NCBI GenBank assembly: GCA_028641055.1
Contig: JAPCYS010001234.1
Span: forward strand, 1-64,000
DNA length: 64,000 nucleotides
Source of the DNA: Alopecurus myosuroides
Lineage: Eukaryota > Streptophyta > Magnoliopsida > Poales > Poaceae
Direction of reading: 5' to 3'
In this document: positions 1-11,047 of the stretch, piece by piece
How positions within the stretch are numbered: the stretch's first letter is position 1
Layout: every line of letters begins with the position of its first letter
Notes under the pieces: model-generated
Databases searched by the model: none
What the model saw: the letters and a program-made list of their open reading frames with translations, nothing else
Told to the model about the DNA's origin: nothing
Translations under genes and position numbers: made by a program

Positions 1-618
1 ATCCACTTCATCAGCAGCATAACGAGACAGTCTGCTGAACTCGTTTACGTACCATATCATCTGGTGCGTCCCCTGCTGAAGATCCTCGAATTGCCTCCTC
101 ATGATTTCCATGACACTATCAGGGACATGATATTCCCTGAATTTCTCCTTGAACTCATTCTAGGTAAATTCCCTCCCTGGTGGCTTCATAATGATTTGAT
201 TATCCCACCAAGCTGCTGCGGGACCATTTAGAAGGTGATGTGTAGCGAAACGCACCTTCTCTTCATCACTGGCCTTAATAGCCTTCAGATTCCTCTCTGT
301 GTCAACCAACCAGTCTTCAGCTTCCATGGGGTCCTTGGCCGTAGCGAACGGTGCTGGTTTGGTTTTAAGGAAATCTGATAGTGTGAGGGTCCTAGGTTCC
401 GCTGCTCGCCCAGGTCCCACCTGGTTGAGCATTTCCTGCATGAACTTGTTTTGGTTTTCCTGTACAAATCGCATGTACTCCATGAAGCTTTGCTCCGCCA
501 GTGGCCTGAGTGGTGGTGGTGGTGGTAACTCGACTCTTGCGGCATCTTCATCAGCTTTAGCCTTGTTCTCTCTCTCCTGACGCTGAGCGTCAGCCACACT
601 GGGCTCGCCACTTTCCAT
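1..618 (-). pseudogene. gag: Ty3/gypsy gag, broken, runs off left edge
   Basis: The minus strand encodes the N-terminal part of a retrotransposon capsid (gag) polyprotein. The ATG is at 618. A charged leader and a proline run come first, then a conserved block with motifs LSDFLKTKPAPF, DPMEAEDWL, EEKVRFATHHL and GPAAAWWDN, typical of plant gypsy gag (retrotrans_gag family). The frame is interrupted by TAG at about 160. The same frame continues beyond it with NEFKEKFREYHVPDSVME and then a YVNEFSRLSRYAADEVD segment to the left edge, so this is a point nonsense change inside gag, not its end. Relatives have TW before NEF, so the stop most simply replaces a tryptophan codon. The nucleocapsid and pol would lie left of the window. 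Family assignment is strong; the exact lineage (Tekay-like chromovirus is possible) is inference. Confidence 0.9.
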
Positions 619-934
619 AACCCTTTAGTCCTGCAATATGAAGCGAAAAAACTCATAATTACACCATGCTTATGCTTTCTGAGCCTCACTTCACATGCAA
701 CACTAATCACACAAGAAAAGCAAAATCCAAATCCAGATACAAACAACATACTACATATATTACATATACTTATAAGTTGATACAAACCTTCACCGCAGTG
801 AATACTTAGAGTACAACCGTACGAAACACCACTGGGTCACTTAAACATTCCGACCCTTATTTAAGTACACGACTCGAAACTCCAACCTACTATGTAATTC
901 GAGCCCTCACAACCTCTCCTTGAACGTCTTTGTA

Positions 935-2192
935 CTACTCGGAGTACATACCAGGAGTCCACCCGGTGTAACGTGGAGTCCTGCGCGCCTCCGGATAGTA
1001 TGACCTCCCAGTTGGCACGTAATCCGTGTCAGATGTATCCATGGACTGATTATCGCTCAAAGAGAGCCAGTCATTAAGATAGTTGTCAAGATAGGACACA
1101 AACTCGTGGGTACTAGTGTCCTGTGAAGCTTCACCTTCTGCAAAACATGTGGTACTCGTGCAGTGGCTGTGGTCAAACGGTTCTTCCTGCATCGGCTGGA
1201 CTTCCTCCGGCTCCTCCTCGTCAGATGAGATATTTATGGCGACTATCTCCGCCTCCTCGGGTTCCACAATCTCCACACTATCCTGCTGCTCCTCCTCGGA
1301 CATGTTGTCACAGGGAATTGGATGCTGGCTGGTACCAGGATACCAGTCATACCTCCAGCCATCAGAATTCTCCATAAAAGAATCTGAGTCTGGGACCCCA
1401 CCAAAAGTGTTTGGGTTAATATCCCTGGGTGTATCCGATATATCGAACGGATCATATGGCTCTGGCTCACTAGGTGGTATAACAGGGTAGTGTAGTGTTC
1501 TGGTGTGGTAGAATACCTGGACGGTCTGTCATACTGGGATTTCCTAGCTGCCTCAGGTCCTGGGGTATAATAAGGTTCACTGCTCTCCTGAGCCTTCTGT
1601 TTCCCCTTCTGCTCATGACTAGACGGCTTGGCTAAATCCTTCAACATCCCATCCTTGTCATCAACGATGACCTTATGGTTTTATAGAAGGATCCCACCAA
1701 TTTCCTGTAACGATCTAAAAGACTTGTGGCTAGCTTAGGCTTGGTTTTAATTAGCACAGAATGATCAAGTGCCAACTCTGTGCTTATGTGGTCGTGTGGA
1801 ATAGCTGTGAGACTAGTGCCTGATAACTGGTTAGCCTTAAACTCTCGGATGGTAGCTAAAGCTTCCACTAAGGCTTGCTGGTAAGCTGCCATCTGATTCC
1901 TAGCTTCACCACTAGGTGTGGTCACATGTGGGGTTAACTCTCTAGGTATTAAAATTAATACCCTATACTTCAAGACTACTTCCCCATCTTTAAACGTATA
2001 CGTGTTAACTTTAATGTTGGTGTCGCATCCGAACGCTCGAAGCAAGGCTCGGAGTTGCTCGGTCAACTCTCCATTGTATTGGTCCAGGCTCTCATGGTTC
2101 ACCCCACCGTTCTTCCGGAACTTCCGCCGTTCATGATCACTGATCACAAATAACATAAATATTATTATTAGATCCACATAAAGATTAGACAT
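935..2192 (-). pseudogene. Degenerate extra reading frame between LTR and gag
   Basis: Between the primer site and gag the minus strand keeps coding-like sequence in three overlapping frames. The first part (2192-1641) has a folded-looking stretch with RALLRAFGCDTNIKVNTYTF and GEARNQMAAYQQALVEALA. The middle (about 1690-1480) is a hydrophilic linker with KQKAQESSEPYYTPGPEA. The last part (about 1480-935) includes EPEPYDPFDISDTPRD and a strongly acidic region with SDEEEPEEV, ending at a stop near 935. Joining the parts needs at least two frameshifts, so the gene is dead here. It is collinear with the element and ends about 320 bases upstream of the gag start. I do not recognise the product. 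Additional reading frames upstream of gag are known in some large plant gypsy elements such as Ogre, but I see no specific similarity to those. Confidence 0.6.
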
Positions 2193-2322
2193 ACTGGAAA
2201 TATAACCAGAATATTCTCAAGTGAATACCTATCATACTTCCAGTGAATTCTTTTTTGGTACGTTCTAAAACCCGACAGGGTATATCCCTTTACTAGGTTT
2301 CCAACCTAAGGTCAAAGCAATT

Positions 2323-2334
2323 GCTCTGATACCA
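2323..2334 (-). promoter_or_regulatory. Primer binding site (initiator tRNA-Met type)
   Basis: On the minus strand TGGTATCAGAGC lies two bases after the LTR end (LTR ends in CA at 2337, spacer GC). This is the standard plant initiator-methionine tRNA primer site of gypsy and copia elements. It fixes the orientation and the inner boundary of the LTR to its right. Confidence 0.9.
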
Positions 2335-2336
2335 GC

Positions 2337-5300
2337 TGTGACCCGGCATACCACTGCATGTTGTAGTACGCCAGTCGTTGATATAACACTCACAGAACAC
2401 CGTTCCGCAAATATTACATCCCTCAGGGTGGTACAGCAGAAACATTGCGGGTCTAATTAAATACACCAAATATATTACAAACATAGAGTACTGACAACCG
2501 AATGAGCTCACATGGAGGTCATCCATTATTGAAGTCGAAATGAACACCGAAAAGTAAACAGTTGCTAGCACGGGAACTCAACAGTCAATAAAAGAGTTTA
2601 TGACTGCTCGATTCAACCGTGAATAAGTAGTATCTAGACTAGGCTAAGCCTAGTCGGACTCCTCCCCGTTGGGGTCTGCTCCGTACTGGATGAGATAGTC
2701 AACTCCTTCTACTCCACCGGAGAGGTCCGGTTCTTCGTAGAAGATATCCTCCTGGCCTCCAAGTATGTTGAATGATGCTTCTTCTAGGTTCTCATAACCT
2801 AAGCAGGGGTTAAATGGGATTGAATGAGTAACGAGCGTTACTCAGCAAGTTCCTGTAAGTACAGAAGTAATGTATGCACTAACTATGGTCCTCGACTCTA
2901 AGGAGTCTAGACAGATGCAAATTTTGTCAAATCTTTCTTCAAGAGATTGCTTTTAATAATGAAAACTATGCCCGCCATTCTTCACAGGATTAGAACTTTC
3001 ATGGAGTTGCCTTTCCTGCGGCGTTCGCAGCTCCTTCCCGGAACAAGGGGTAACATGCCACATCCTTTTACACTCTGCAGAGGTGCGTTACTTTACCCAT
3101 GGACGACCAAGACCATGTTGCACAACCAGGCGCGCAATCCTGTCCACTCCCACTTAGGTGTGGGGCCCGGTTGTTGGTCCAAGCCAAACCGTGCTTCTCC
3201 GCACAACGCATGCCCACCCATTTTCTGCCAGCAGGTTGAACGCCTGATTCCACCCCTCACGATGGATACCTACGCGCCCCTGGCAGACCATCATAGACCC
3301 GCAGAGTCCGTGGGAATTAAGGGATCCCACCCATGTGCATGTAGTCCCGCACTACCTACGCGAGAGTACAGCGTACGTCTCTGGCAGCCCGTTGACATGC
3401 GAACGAGAAAAGTATCACGGCTGACTTACTCCCCCCATAGAAGATCCATGGTCAACGCGAATTTACGGCGCAAGAATCCTGACGGCATTTTGTTGTTATT
3501 TCCTAGGTAATACTTTCCCCATGCAGATGGAACCTTCCTTTGACCTATTCATCTTACCATGGTTCCATCCGCCCACCAAACAGAACACTACCACTCGGGT
3601 AGTCATTCAATTTAGTCATATTATTATAAAAATAGGATCATGCATTATTTTGGAGTAGGTGGTAATACGATAGGTTTTTGAAAATAGTTGTTAAGACATA
3701 ATTCAATGGACATGAGCAAGTGATGAACTTGCCTGGATATGGATAAGTAATGAAGTCTGAAGCTTGAGGTGGATCCTGACTTCCTTGTTCTACAAAATTC
3801 GATCATTGTCCGGTAAAGACAATGTTTAAAGAAGCAAATGATGCTATTATGCATAACGATGAGATGTATGCAATTTTGGAAAGACCATATTAATTCTTTA
3901 GTTCAAATTGTTTTGCTTAATCACCCAGTTCTTTATAAGTAGTGCTTCTAGTTGAATTTACTAAATTCTTATTACTTTAAACTTTTAGCTGACTGGTTTC
4001 TTATTATCTTACTCATAAACATGGTAATAACTTATTTCTTTTAAAGTTACAATCTAAGGAAGTTTAAATAATATGCCCATCAGTTGATTTATTTGGTTCT
4101 AGCAATTGTTAGAATATATTATTATTTTCAAATAATCAACTAGTAATGTCCTATTTGATTTGGTGTTTAAATTAAAGTTATACTGGTTTGTTTAGTACTT
4201 TAAATTAGAAATTTAGATATGTTTATATTTTATTTTATTTAATTTCCTAATTTTTATTAAAATTTAGTCAAATTACCTGTCTGCCCCTAGGGCTGACAGG
4301 TGGACCCCGGGGTTAGGGTTAAGCCCAACCCCCTGGTCTGGTCAGGCTGGACCAGACCAGCCGCACCGCATCTGCCCCGCCCCGCACCTTATCCCCTCCG
4401 CTTCCGCGCGAGGCGACGAGGAAGGCGACGCAGATGGCGACGCGCCATCGCCTCCGGCGATTCCCCTGGCCTTCCCCGTGTTCCTCCACCGCAGTGACCT
4501 AGAGCCTTCCTCGCCCCTCCTTGCTTGTTCCCTCATCTACCTCCTCGATCCGTTCTTCTTCCCGTGGTGCTCCCGTGGAGATCTCCAAACCCTAACCCTA
4601 GGGTTAGGTCTTGGACGCTTCTTCTCCGCCCTGGTGGCCGTGGTGCCATCTCCTGGTCGCGGGAGATGTTGTGCTGCTGCTGCGACGACTTCCCGTGGAC
4701 GCTGCCGCCGGGATGGTCTACGGGCAACCGCGGCTCCGCCGCCGTGCTTTCCTCTCCTACCGGATATGGGCACCACTATGGTGTCCATCTGTAAGTGATC
4801 TCCCCTCTCTCTGCCCTCTACTCTTCCTCTCCCTCTCACAGTTGCTATCTTCTTCTTGCTCTGGAATCAGCCATCGAGCTGATTCGTGCTTGTGCGTGCT
4901 TGTGACGCCTCCTGTGCACTAGTGTGGAATTAGTAGCCTTGGATTGTTTCCAAATGCCTACTGGATGCGTGCTGGTTGAATTCCTAGTCATGCCCTATGT
5001 TGGATGGAAATTTATATTATGCCCTAATTTATTTCTCTGCTGGCTTGTGCTATGAGATGGATATGGTGATGAATTTATTGCTTGGAAATTCATTTGGGTT
5101 AATCCCATGCTGCTCTGGGTACTGATCCCCTTAGGGTTTGCTCCCAGTGACAATTGCTTGTGTCTGTGTATGGAATAACATGGTGTATACAATTTTCCTA
5201 ATGGTTTGTGGGTGTGCAAATTAACTTGGGAGGTGTTACTCTGAACTTTTGTTCAGAGGATATGCCCTCAATGATTGTATCCCACATATTACCTTCCTTT

Positions 5301-6938
5301 CATAAAATCCCTTTGGTTCTGGGCTGTCAGATCCTTTGATCTGATGCCCAGCAACCAGGTGTGTGTGTGTGACACTTCCAGTGCTTCTGGTTGTGCTTTA
5401 GTCACATATTTCTGTTGCCATCTATCTCTTTATCTTATTTCCTAAGATCCCCTGATAAGAACAGATACTATCCATGCTTCTTTTTCTTCTTTGATCCTCA
5501 TGAGTAAGAACAGATACTATTACTTATTTCTTTTGCTTCTTTACTCCTCATGAATTAAGAACAGATATTACTACTTGTTTCTTTTGCCCCCAAGCCCATG
5601 ATGCATAGTCTGAGGCTCTAATTAATCTGAGAACAGATACTTTGCTTGAAAATTAATACCCAGTGATGAGATTAGCGTAGCAACACTATGCCAACCTGAG
5701 GGTTTAGCTCCCCAACCATTCCTATGTGCAACTTAGCCAAAGATTTGGCTTAGAGGGTACTTAGGGATTCACCTTGGCTATAGATCAAGTGGTTGGTGGA
5801 TTTTGGTGCTTGTGGATTGCTTGTTTTCCTCCTTGTGCTCCCTGGTACCTTGGCCTTGTTTGATTGCTTGCAATCTTGCAAACACTTGCTCCAGTGACTG
5901 ATGGCTTGCTTGTGTGGATGTTATCCTTTCCTGGTATTTGGTGCTTGAGCAGGTACTATGAGGTGTGACCTCATCCCCTACGGTTGCTGGAGGTTTTATA
6001 CTCCAGGTGGTGTGTTGACAGCACCAAGTGGTGGTCTGAGTGTGCTGTGTGCTTGTGAATGACTAAGCTGCTTATTGCTGCGGCAGTAAGTTATGTGCTG
6101 CCACCTATGGTGTGGATATTTTCCCTGACCTGGTTGGTCTCATCCCCCTGCCGCACTTGTTACTCACTGTCCTTATCCCTTGCCTGGTGATTTAAATTTG
6201 ATGTTGCCAAGTGTAATTCCAGGAGTATGCCTATGATGTTGGTCTGAGGCAAATAATTCAGAACAGATACTACTTGTTGGATTTAAAACCCATGATGATT
6301 AATCAGTGCACCTCACTGAATCCTGAGGGTACTAACCCCCCCCCCACTAACACTTTGTATTTTGTTTCATGTTTGTTTTTGCAGGTTGAAGAATTAGCTA
6401 CACTGGAGTAGCTAGGTTTAGTCCTAGGTTTAATTTTTGTATTAGCTTAATTGCAAAGCTATTGTAACTGTTGTTTTCTTCATCCTTTGTAACTAACTTT
6501 GTAATATTTGTATTATTATCAATAAAGCATATGTGTTTGTTTTTATTATTCTTATTGATATGTTAAGAGCATTTCCTATTTAATATTGTAATTGGATTCA
6601 AATGATTTGAACTTAGGATATAAACTCATCCTTCCAATTTGATTTATATTTAATATAAATTCAAACTCAATTTCAAATTGAGTTCAATTCAAATTATTCA
6701 ACTCATTTAAATAACTTAAACACTAATGTTTCAAACTCAATTATTACCCAGAGATCATGTCAAGGTTCCAACTACTAATAATAACAACTGCTACCAAAGC
6801 ATCATTTACTGGGTAGAACCTCAGTCACTCCGGGGTTTTAACTTTGCGAAAAATTTACTCAGGTTTTTCAAACAAATGCATGCAGATGCACAAATTATAT
6901 TCTACCCCCCGTGAGTTCCTAAACGCTGGGACATTACA
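2337..6938 (-). repeat. 5' LTR (about 4.6 kb) of minus-strand gypsy element
   Basis: On the minus strand the unit begins TGTAATGTCCCAGCG at 6938 and ends GCCGGGTCACA at 2337, next to the primer site. CACTC at 6939-6943 is the probable right copy of the target duplication; the left copy would be outside the window. The order is an AT-rich start, a GC-rich middle (about 4270-4800) and a long tail (3900-2337). The stretch 4300-6550 also reads plausibly on the plus strand: telomere-box-like CCCTAACCCTAGGG near 4580, a splice-like CAG, several AACAGATACTA copies at 5460-5650 and 6250, and AATAAAGC near 6520. A separate insertion within the LTR is therefore possible. The 3' LTR is not in the window, so the boundary rests on terminal motifs only. 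Confidence 0.6.
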
Positions 6939-6943
6939 CACTC

Positions 6944-9900
6944 TAAGAACGTGTCCCCCTATATGCCGACTACAAAAGTTCCACCCTGCGCTGGGCTCGC
7001 AAAAACATGCATGCGACAAATAGAAAGCACGAACTAAATGAGATGATTTGGACGAGATGCGAATCAGGTCAAGTTGAGGGGGGCGCCCATACTCGCTTCC
7101 CACATGCGGGTAGTGCGCTCATCATGGATCAGTAGACAAGACCCTTTTCCTATTAGGGTCGACACTAGCAGGCTCCAAAACCTCTCATGGGCCTCCTGCC
7201 GGTGCCTTATCATCAAATTATTATTACCATTAGCAATTAACAGGATTGATTGATTAACATCGAGCCCCCGGTACAAGTAATAAGATAGTGAAAGTAGTAA
7301 CTGGCAACAGACTCGAGTAAAAGCAACCCTAAGCATGCTAGATAATACTAAGGCACAAACAAAGGCTGTAGGTATGGAGGTGAGGCAGTATCATTGGTTC
7401 AGGGTATCATGTGATAGGTTCGGAGAACAAGCAACGATACATAGGGCTAGCAATAGTAGACAAAAGGATAGTATCGACAACAAGTGTGGAAAGGAACTCG
7501 ATGATTCATGTGAGTGATAACTTGCCTGGCAGCTCAGTAGCCGGGTACTGGGCTAGGTCCTGAGTAGTGGTGTCGTAAGGATCGTCGGTCTCAACGTAGT
7601 CGTCGTCTAACCGAGAAGAAGCAAACAGACAAAACAGGAATGTAAACAATCATGTTCATGGCATTGTGCACAGTCAATATGATGCATGACAATTTAATAG
7701 GTGCATCTAGATAAACTGACTAACATGATAGCACAAATTAAATGGACCCATATGCAAGGGTTGCATATGGAAAATGATCCATTGAAACAATTGGAACAAA
7801 TGATCTACAACTATTTATTAGGTGTTGGTTGTTATCATGATGCATGCATGATGAATAACAATAACATAACAATTTAAATGCAATTGGAATGATAGTTAAC
7901 AATTTAGAAAAGCATTTATTAAGGTTGGAATTTTGTTACTTAAACAGGGTACACAAACAATTATTGTTTTCATCAAGTTAGGGTGTGCAAAACAATTTAC
8001 AAATTTTATATTTGAAAAGGTTATCAAATTTTAGTTGAGTTACATGTTTCATATTTTGAAATTGGACTTTAGATTATTTAGTTATGAATTAAACAATATT
8101 AAACAAGTTTTAATTGAATGTAAAACAAGCTTAAATATTAATTGAATTTTATTTGTTCAAACCATAAATTCAAATCCACATTTGAAAGGTTCACACTTTG
8201 GTGGTTTGGAAACATAATTTGCATGTTCAAAAATATTTTATATTGATCAAGTTATGATTTTATCAAATTTTATTGAATTAAACAAGGTTTAAATTGTTTA
8301 GGCAATTTAAATTATTCAAACCAGAAAACAAAATTTATATTTGAATAGAACATGCAAAAAGGTGTGAAAAACATTTTTATTTGAATTATTTGAAAACAGT
8401 ATGATTTAGTTATGAATTATTTCAATTTGCATTTGAATTATTCAAATTTGAAATTTAAAAGTATTTTGAAAATTCAAAACAGAACACAAGTTGAATATTT
8501 GGAAAGATTATGAAATTTGGATAAGAATACATATAAAGTTTGCATTTATTGGACTTATAAAAATAAAGATATTGAATTTCAAAGTTTCTATTCAATTCTG
8601 TTATTTAAAAGAAAATAGAAATTTAAAACAGATTTCTTTTTATCTCTTTTGATACGCACTGGAAGCGTACCCACAGGCACTGCCCTGTGGGCCTACGGAC
8701 AGCGTGGCGTGTGCGCGTACGCGTGGCACCGAGGGAGGCTGACTGGTGGGCCGCGCGCTGTTGGAGAAATAACCAAAAAGTTGCGCTTGCGGGGGATCGA
8801 ACCCGCAACCACGTGCGAGGTTCAGATGGTGCGTACCATCTGCGCTGTGCTCCGTCAGTTGACAGAGATACAGACGCAGGGAGGTTAAGGTGTTCCCCCC
8901 TGTTAAACTGAAACTTGCGCGCTGCGCTGACTGAACCTACTGACGCAGATACGAACGCCGGCGAGGAAAACTGTGGTGCGGCGCCGGTGAGGCCGTAGCG
9001 GATGCGTGCGATACTGTGCAGAAGGAAGGCAGGGATGGAGGAAGAGAAGGTGGCTCACCACCGTTGTCGTAGGAAGCAGAGGCCTGGAGAAGACGCGCGG
9101 ATGACGACGGCGGTGCCGCGGTGGTCGAGGACGGCGGCGAGCTCCTGGTGGTTCTGCTTGCGTGCTCTGGTGTCCAAAGGGTAGAGGGGATGGTGGCGGT
9201 CTCGTTCCAGGGTTTAGGTGGCTACGATAGGGTGGGAGGCGGCGGCGCCATGACGGAGTTCAGAGATCGCCGACGGGAAGGAAAAACAGAGAGGTGGAGA
9301 TCGTCGAGGAGGGAGGAGATGGCGGCGCGGCGCGGAGTGCGAGGAACCCTAGATGCTAGGGCACAGCGCCAGGTGCCAAGGAGGTACTTATAGGCGCGGA
9401 AACACACGGAAGCTGTCGGCCGGCGGCGTATCTGTCGCGGTGGCGTCTCCGATGGCCGCCGTACAGCGGAACGAAGGAGAAAAGAGGTCTGGCGCGAATC
9501 TTGGCGCAATCGAATCGGTACGGTGCGTTAAGGCGGGCTGGCGGGTGCGCGTTAGGTGGTTAGGTGGGCCTGGGCCAGCTTAGGTGCTGCTGCGCGCGGT
9601 AGTTAGCTGCATTTTATTTTTCTGTTTCTATTTTTTTGCTGAAAACAAAATGGGAAGAAAAAGATAAGGTTTTGGTTAAAATAAATTCCAGAAAAATTTA
9701 GTTAAGCTATTTAGTTAATTAGAAACCACATTCCAACTTTGGATTTCAAAATTTGAAGTTTAAAATGATGGTTTGTATTTGAAACCAAAATAGAGGGGTT
9801 TTAATATTTATTAACCCATTAATAAAAACATGTATTTGAATAGGGTTACCCCTAGGTTTAAAATTGACTTTTAGGATCACAAATGTGGTGAATTTTTGAG

Positions 9901-10236
9901 GGGTTCAAATAGGTACTGATTTGAACTTGGTTTGGGATTTAGAAGATGGTTTGGGAATTATGGATTGAGTTAATTGATTGAAATATTGGTTTGACTAAAA
10001 CCAACAATTTGAGAAGTGAAACTTAGTGAATTATTTGGAAAGCAAGGGAGGTTTTGTTTTGCAATTCTTTGTTTGAAAAGATTGTAACAGACAAGTGTGA
10101 AAACAAGGTTTGATTCATTAAGAAAACAATGCAACAGAAACTATAACAAATGCAATGAGATGATGACATGATGCATTGCTTAAAAGTAAACAAGAAATTG
10201 AACCACTAAGGGATGTTTTCATACTTGGATGTTACA
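6944..10236 (-). repeat. Partial LTR of a second minus-strand retrotransposon
   Basis: The minus strand begins TGTAACATCCAAG at 10236, exactly where a hAT transposase reading frame is cut. It continues as an AT-rich stretch (10236-9600), a TATA-like segment near 9390 followed by a GC-rich leader-like region (9390-8900), a tRNA-like module (8775-8847), a second AT-rich stretch (8600-7650) and a tail to 6944. The same order occurs in the solo LTR at 40653-45352. The LTR end is missing because the gypsy element at 1-6938 is inserted here; the remainder should lie left of the window. Confidence 0.6.
8775..8847 (-). other. tRNA-like Pol III box module within LTR
   Basis: On the minus strand an A-box-like CAGCGCAGATGG (8847-8836) is followed after 32 bases by GGTTCGATCCC (8803-8793), a ten-of-eleven match to the B-box consensus. 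GCGGG and CCCGC flank it as in a T arm. A run of five T follows at 8779-8775, as in a Pol III terminator. A matching acceptor stem is not present, so it is not a tRNA gene. It may be a tRNA-derived remnant or a convergent sequence. Confidence 0.45.
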
Positions 10237-11047
10237 AGATCCCGATAGCACCTTAGTTATCTCGGCAAATTCCGCCAAGATGGGATGTACCTTATCATAC
10301 GTGTTCCAATCTGCATGTGAAGGCTCCCACTTGTAGCTTGTATCATGATCTGCATATTCATGAATTATAGACCTATAGGGAGTATAAGCATCAAACATCT
10401 TGTATGTTGAACTCCACCTTGTTGACACATCCATGCATAAACCAGCCCCGATTTTCATGTTTAATGTTTTACAAAATTCAAGGAATTACTACATACGGGA
10501 TGTGGACTTCTTCATGTATTTCACAGTTTCTCCTAGATGGTTTACAAATGGCAGCAATGGTTGAAGGCATCATTCACTACCAAATTCATTGTATGAGCAC
10601 GACAAAGAACATGGAAATGATTGTGAATGAAACCTGGTACTTTCCTAGCAACAAACTTAGCCATCAAATTCTTTTCAGCCACATCATTTGAAGAAGAATT
10701 ATCAAGTGTGAGTAAAAATGACCTTCTCCTCTCTTTTCCATTCAGCCAGGCATTCCATTACTGCTTGAGCTATAATCAGTCGAGAATGTGGTGGATCTAA
10801 CTCAATAAAGTTCAACACACGACATTGCATAACCCAATTATCATCTATGTAGTGAGCAACCACAGCCATGTAGGAAAGTGTTTGGTTTGAATTCCTCACA
10901 TGTCAAACTAATATGCTCAATATCTCTAAGACTCTCTTTAAGAAGTTCTTTTTTATGTTCATAAAACTTTACACACTTCTTTCTTATGGTATTTCTACCA
11001 ATGAACTTGTGTTTCGTATTCATATGCCTCATCAAGATATTAAACAA
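10237..11047 (-). pseudogene. hAT-type transposase fragment
   Basis: Minus-strand segments match a hAT (Ac-like, RICESLEEPER class) transposase in order. They are LRDIEHISLTCE (about 10930), SNQTLSYMAVVAHYIDDNW (about 10870), ECLAEWKREEKVIFT (about 10720), a segment with KVPGFIHNHFHVLCRAH (about 10620) resembling the family's H-x-R-C-x-AH block, then LCMDVSTRWSSTYKM (about 10430) and EFAEITKVLSGS (10240). Relatives carry LDVSTRWNSTY and EITKVLSG. At least two single-base frameshifts separate these segments, and the frame stops at 10236 where an LTR begins. Both the N-terminal BED finger and the C-terminal dimerisation domain are missing. Confidence 0.8.

Larger units (their letters stand above)
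1..6938 (-). mobile_element. Ty3/gypsy retrotransposon, 5' part only
   Basis: LTR, primer site, extra upstream frame and gag occur in that order on the minus strand, so the element extends left of the window with its pol genes and 3' LTR. It interrupts another minus-strand LTR whose first 3.3 kb remain at 6944-10236. This makes it younger than that element, which in turn is younger than the hAT remnant it cuts. Confidence 0.75.

Noticed and set aside
285..785. 166-codon minus-strand frame overlapping gag in another frame
   Set aside because: It is the antiphase shadow of the gag frame; gag motifs are all in the 160-618 frame.
2947..3510. 187-codon plus-strand frame
   Set aside because: It lies antisense within an LTR tail and shows no recognisable motif.
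8786..8847. A true tRNA gene
   Set aside because: A and B boxes are present but acceptor and anticodon stems do not form a cloverleaf.
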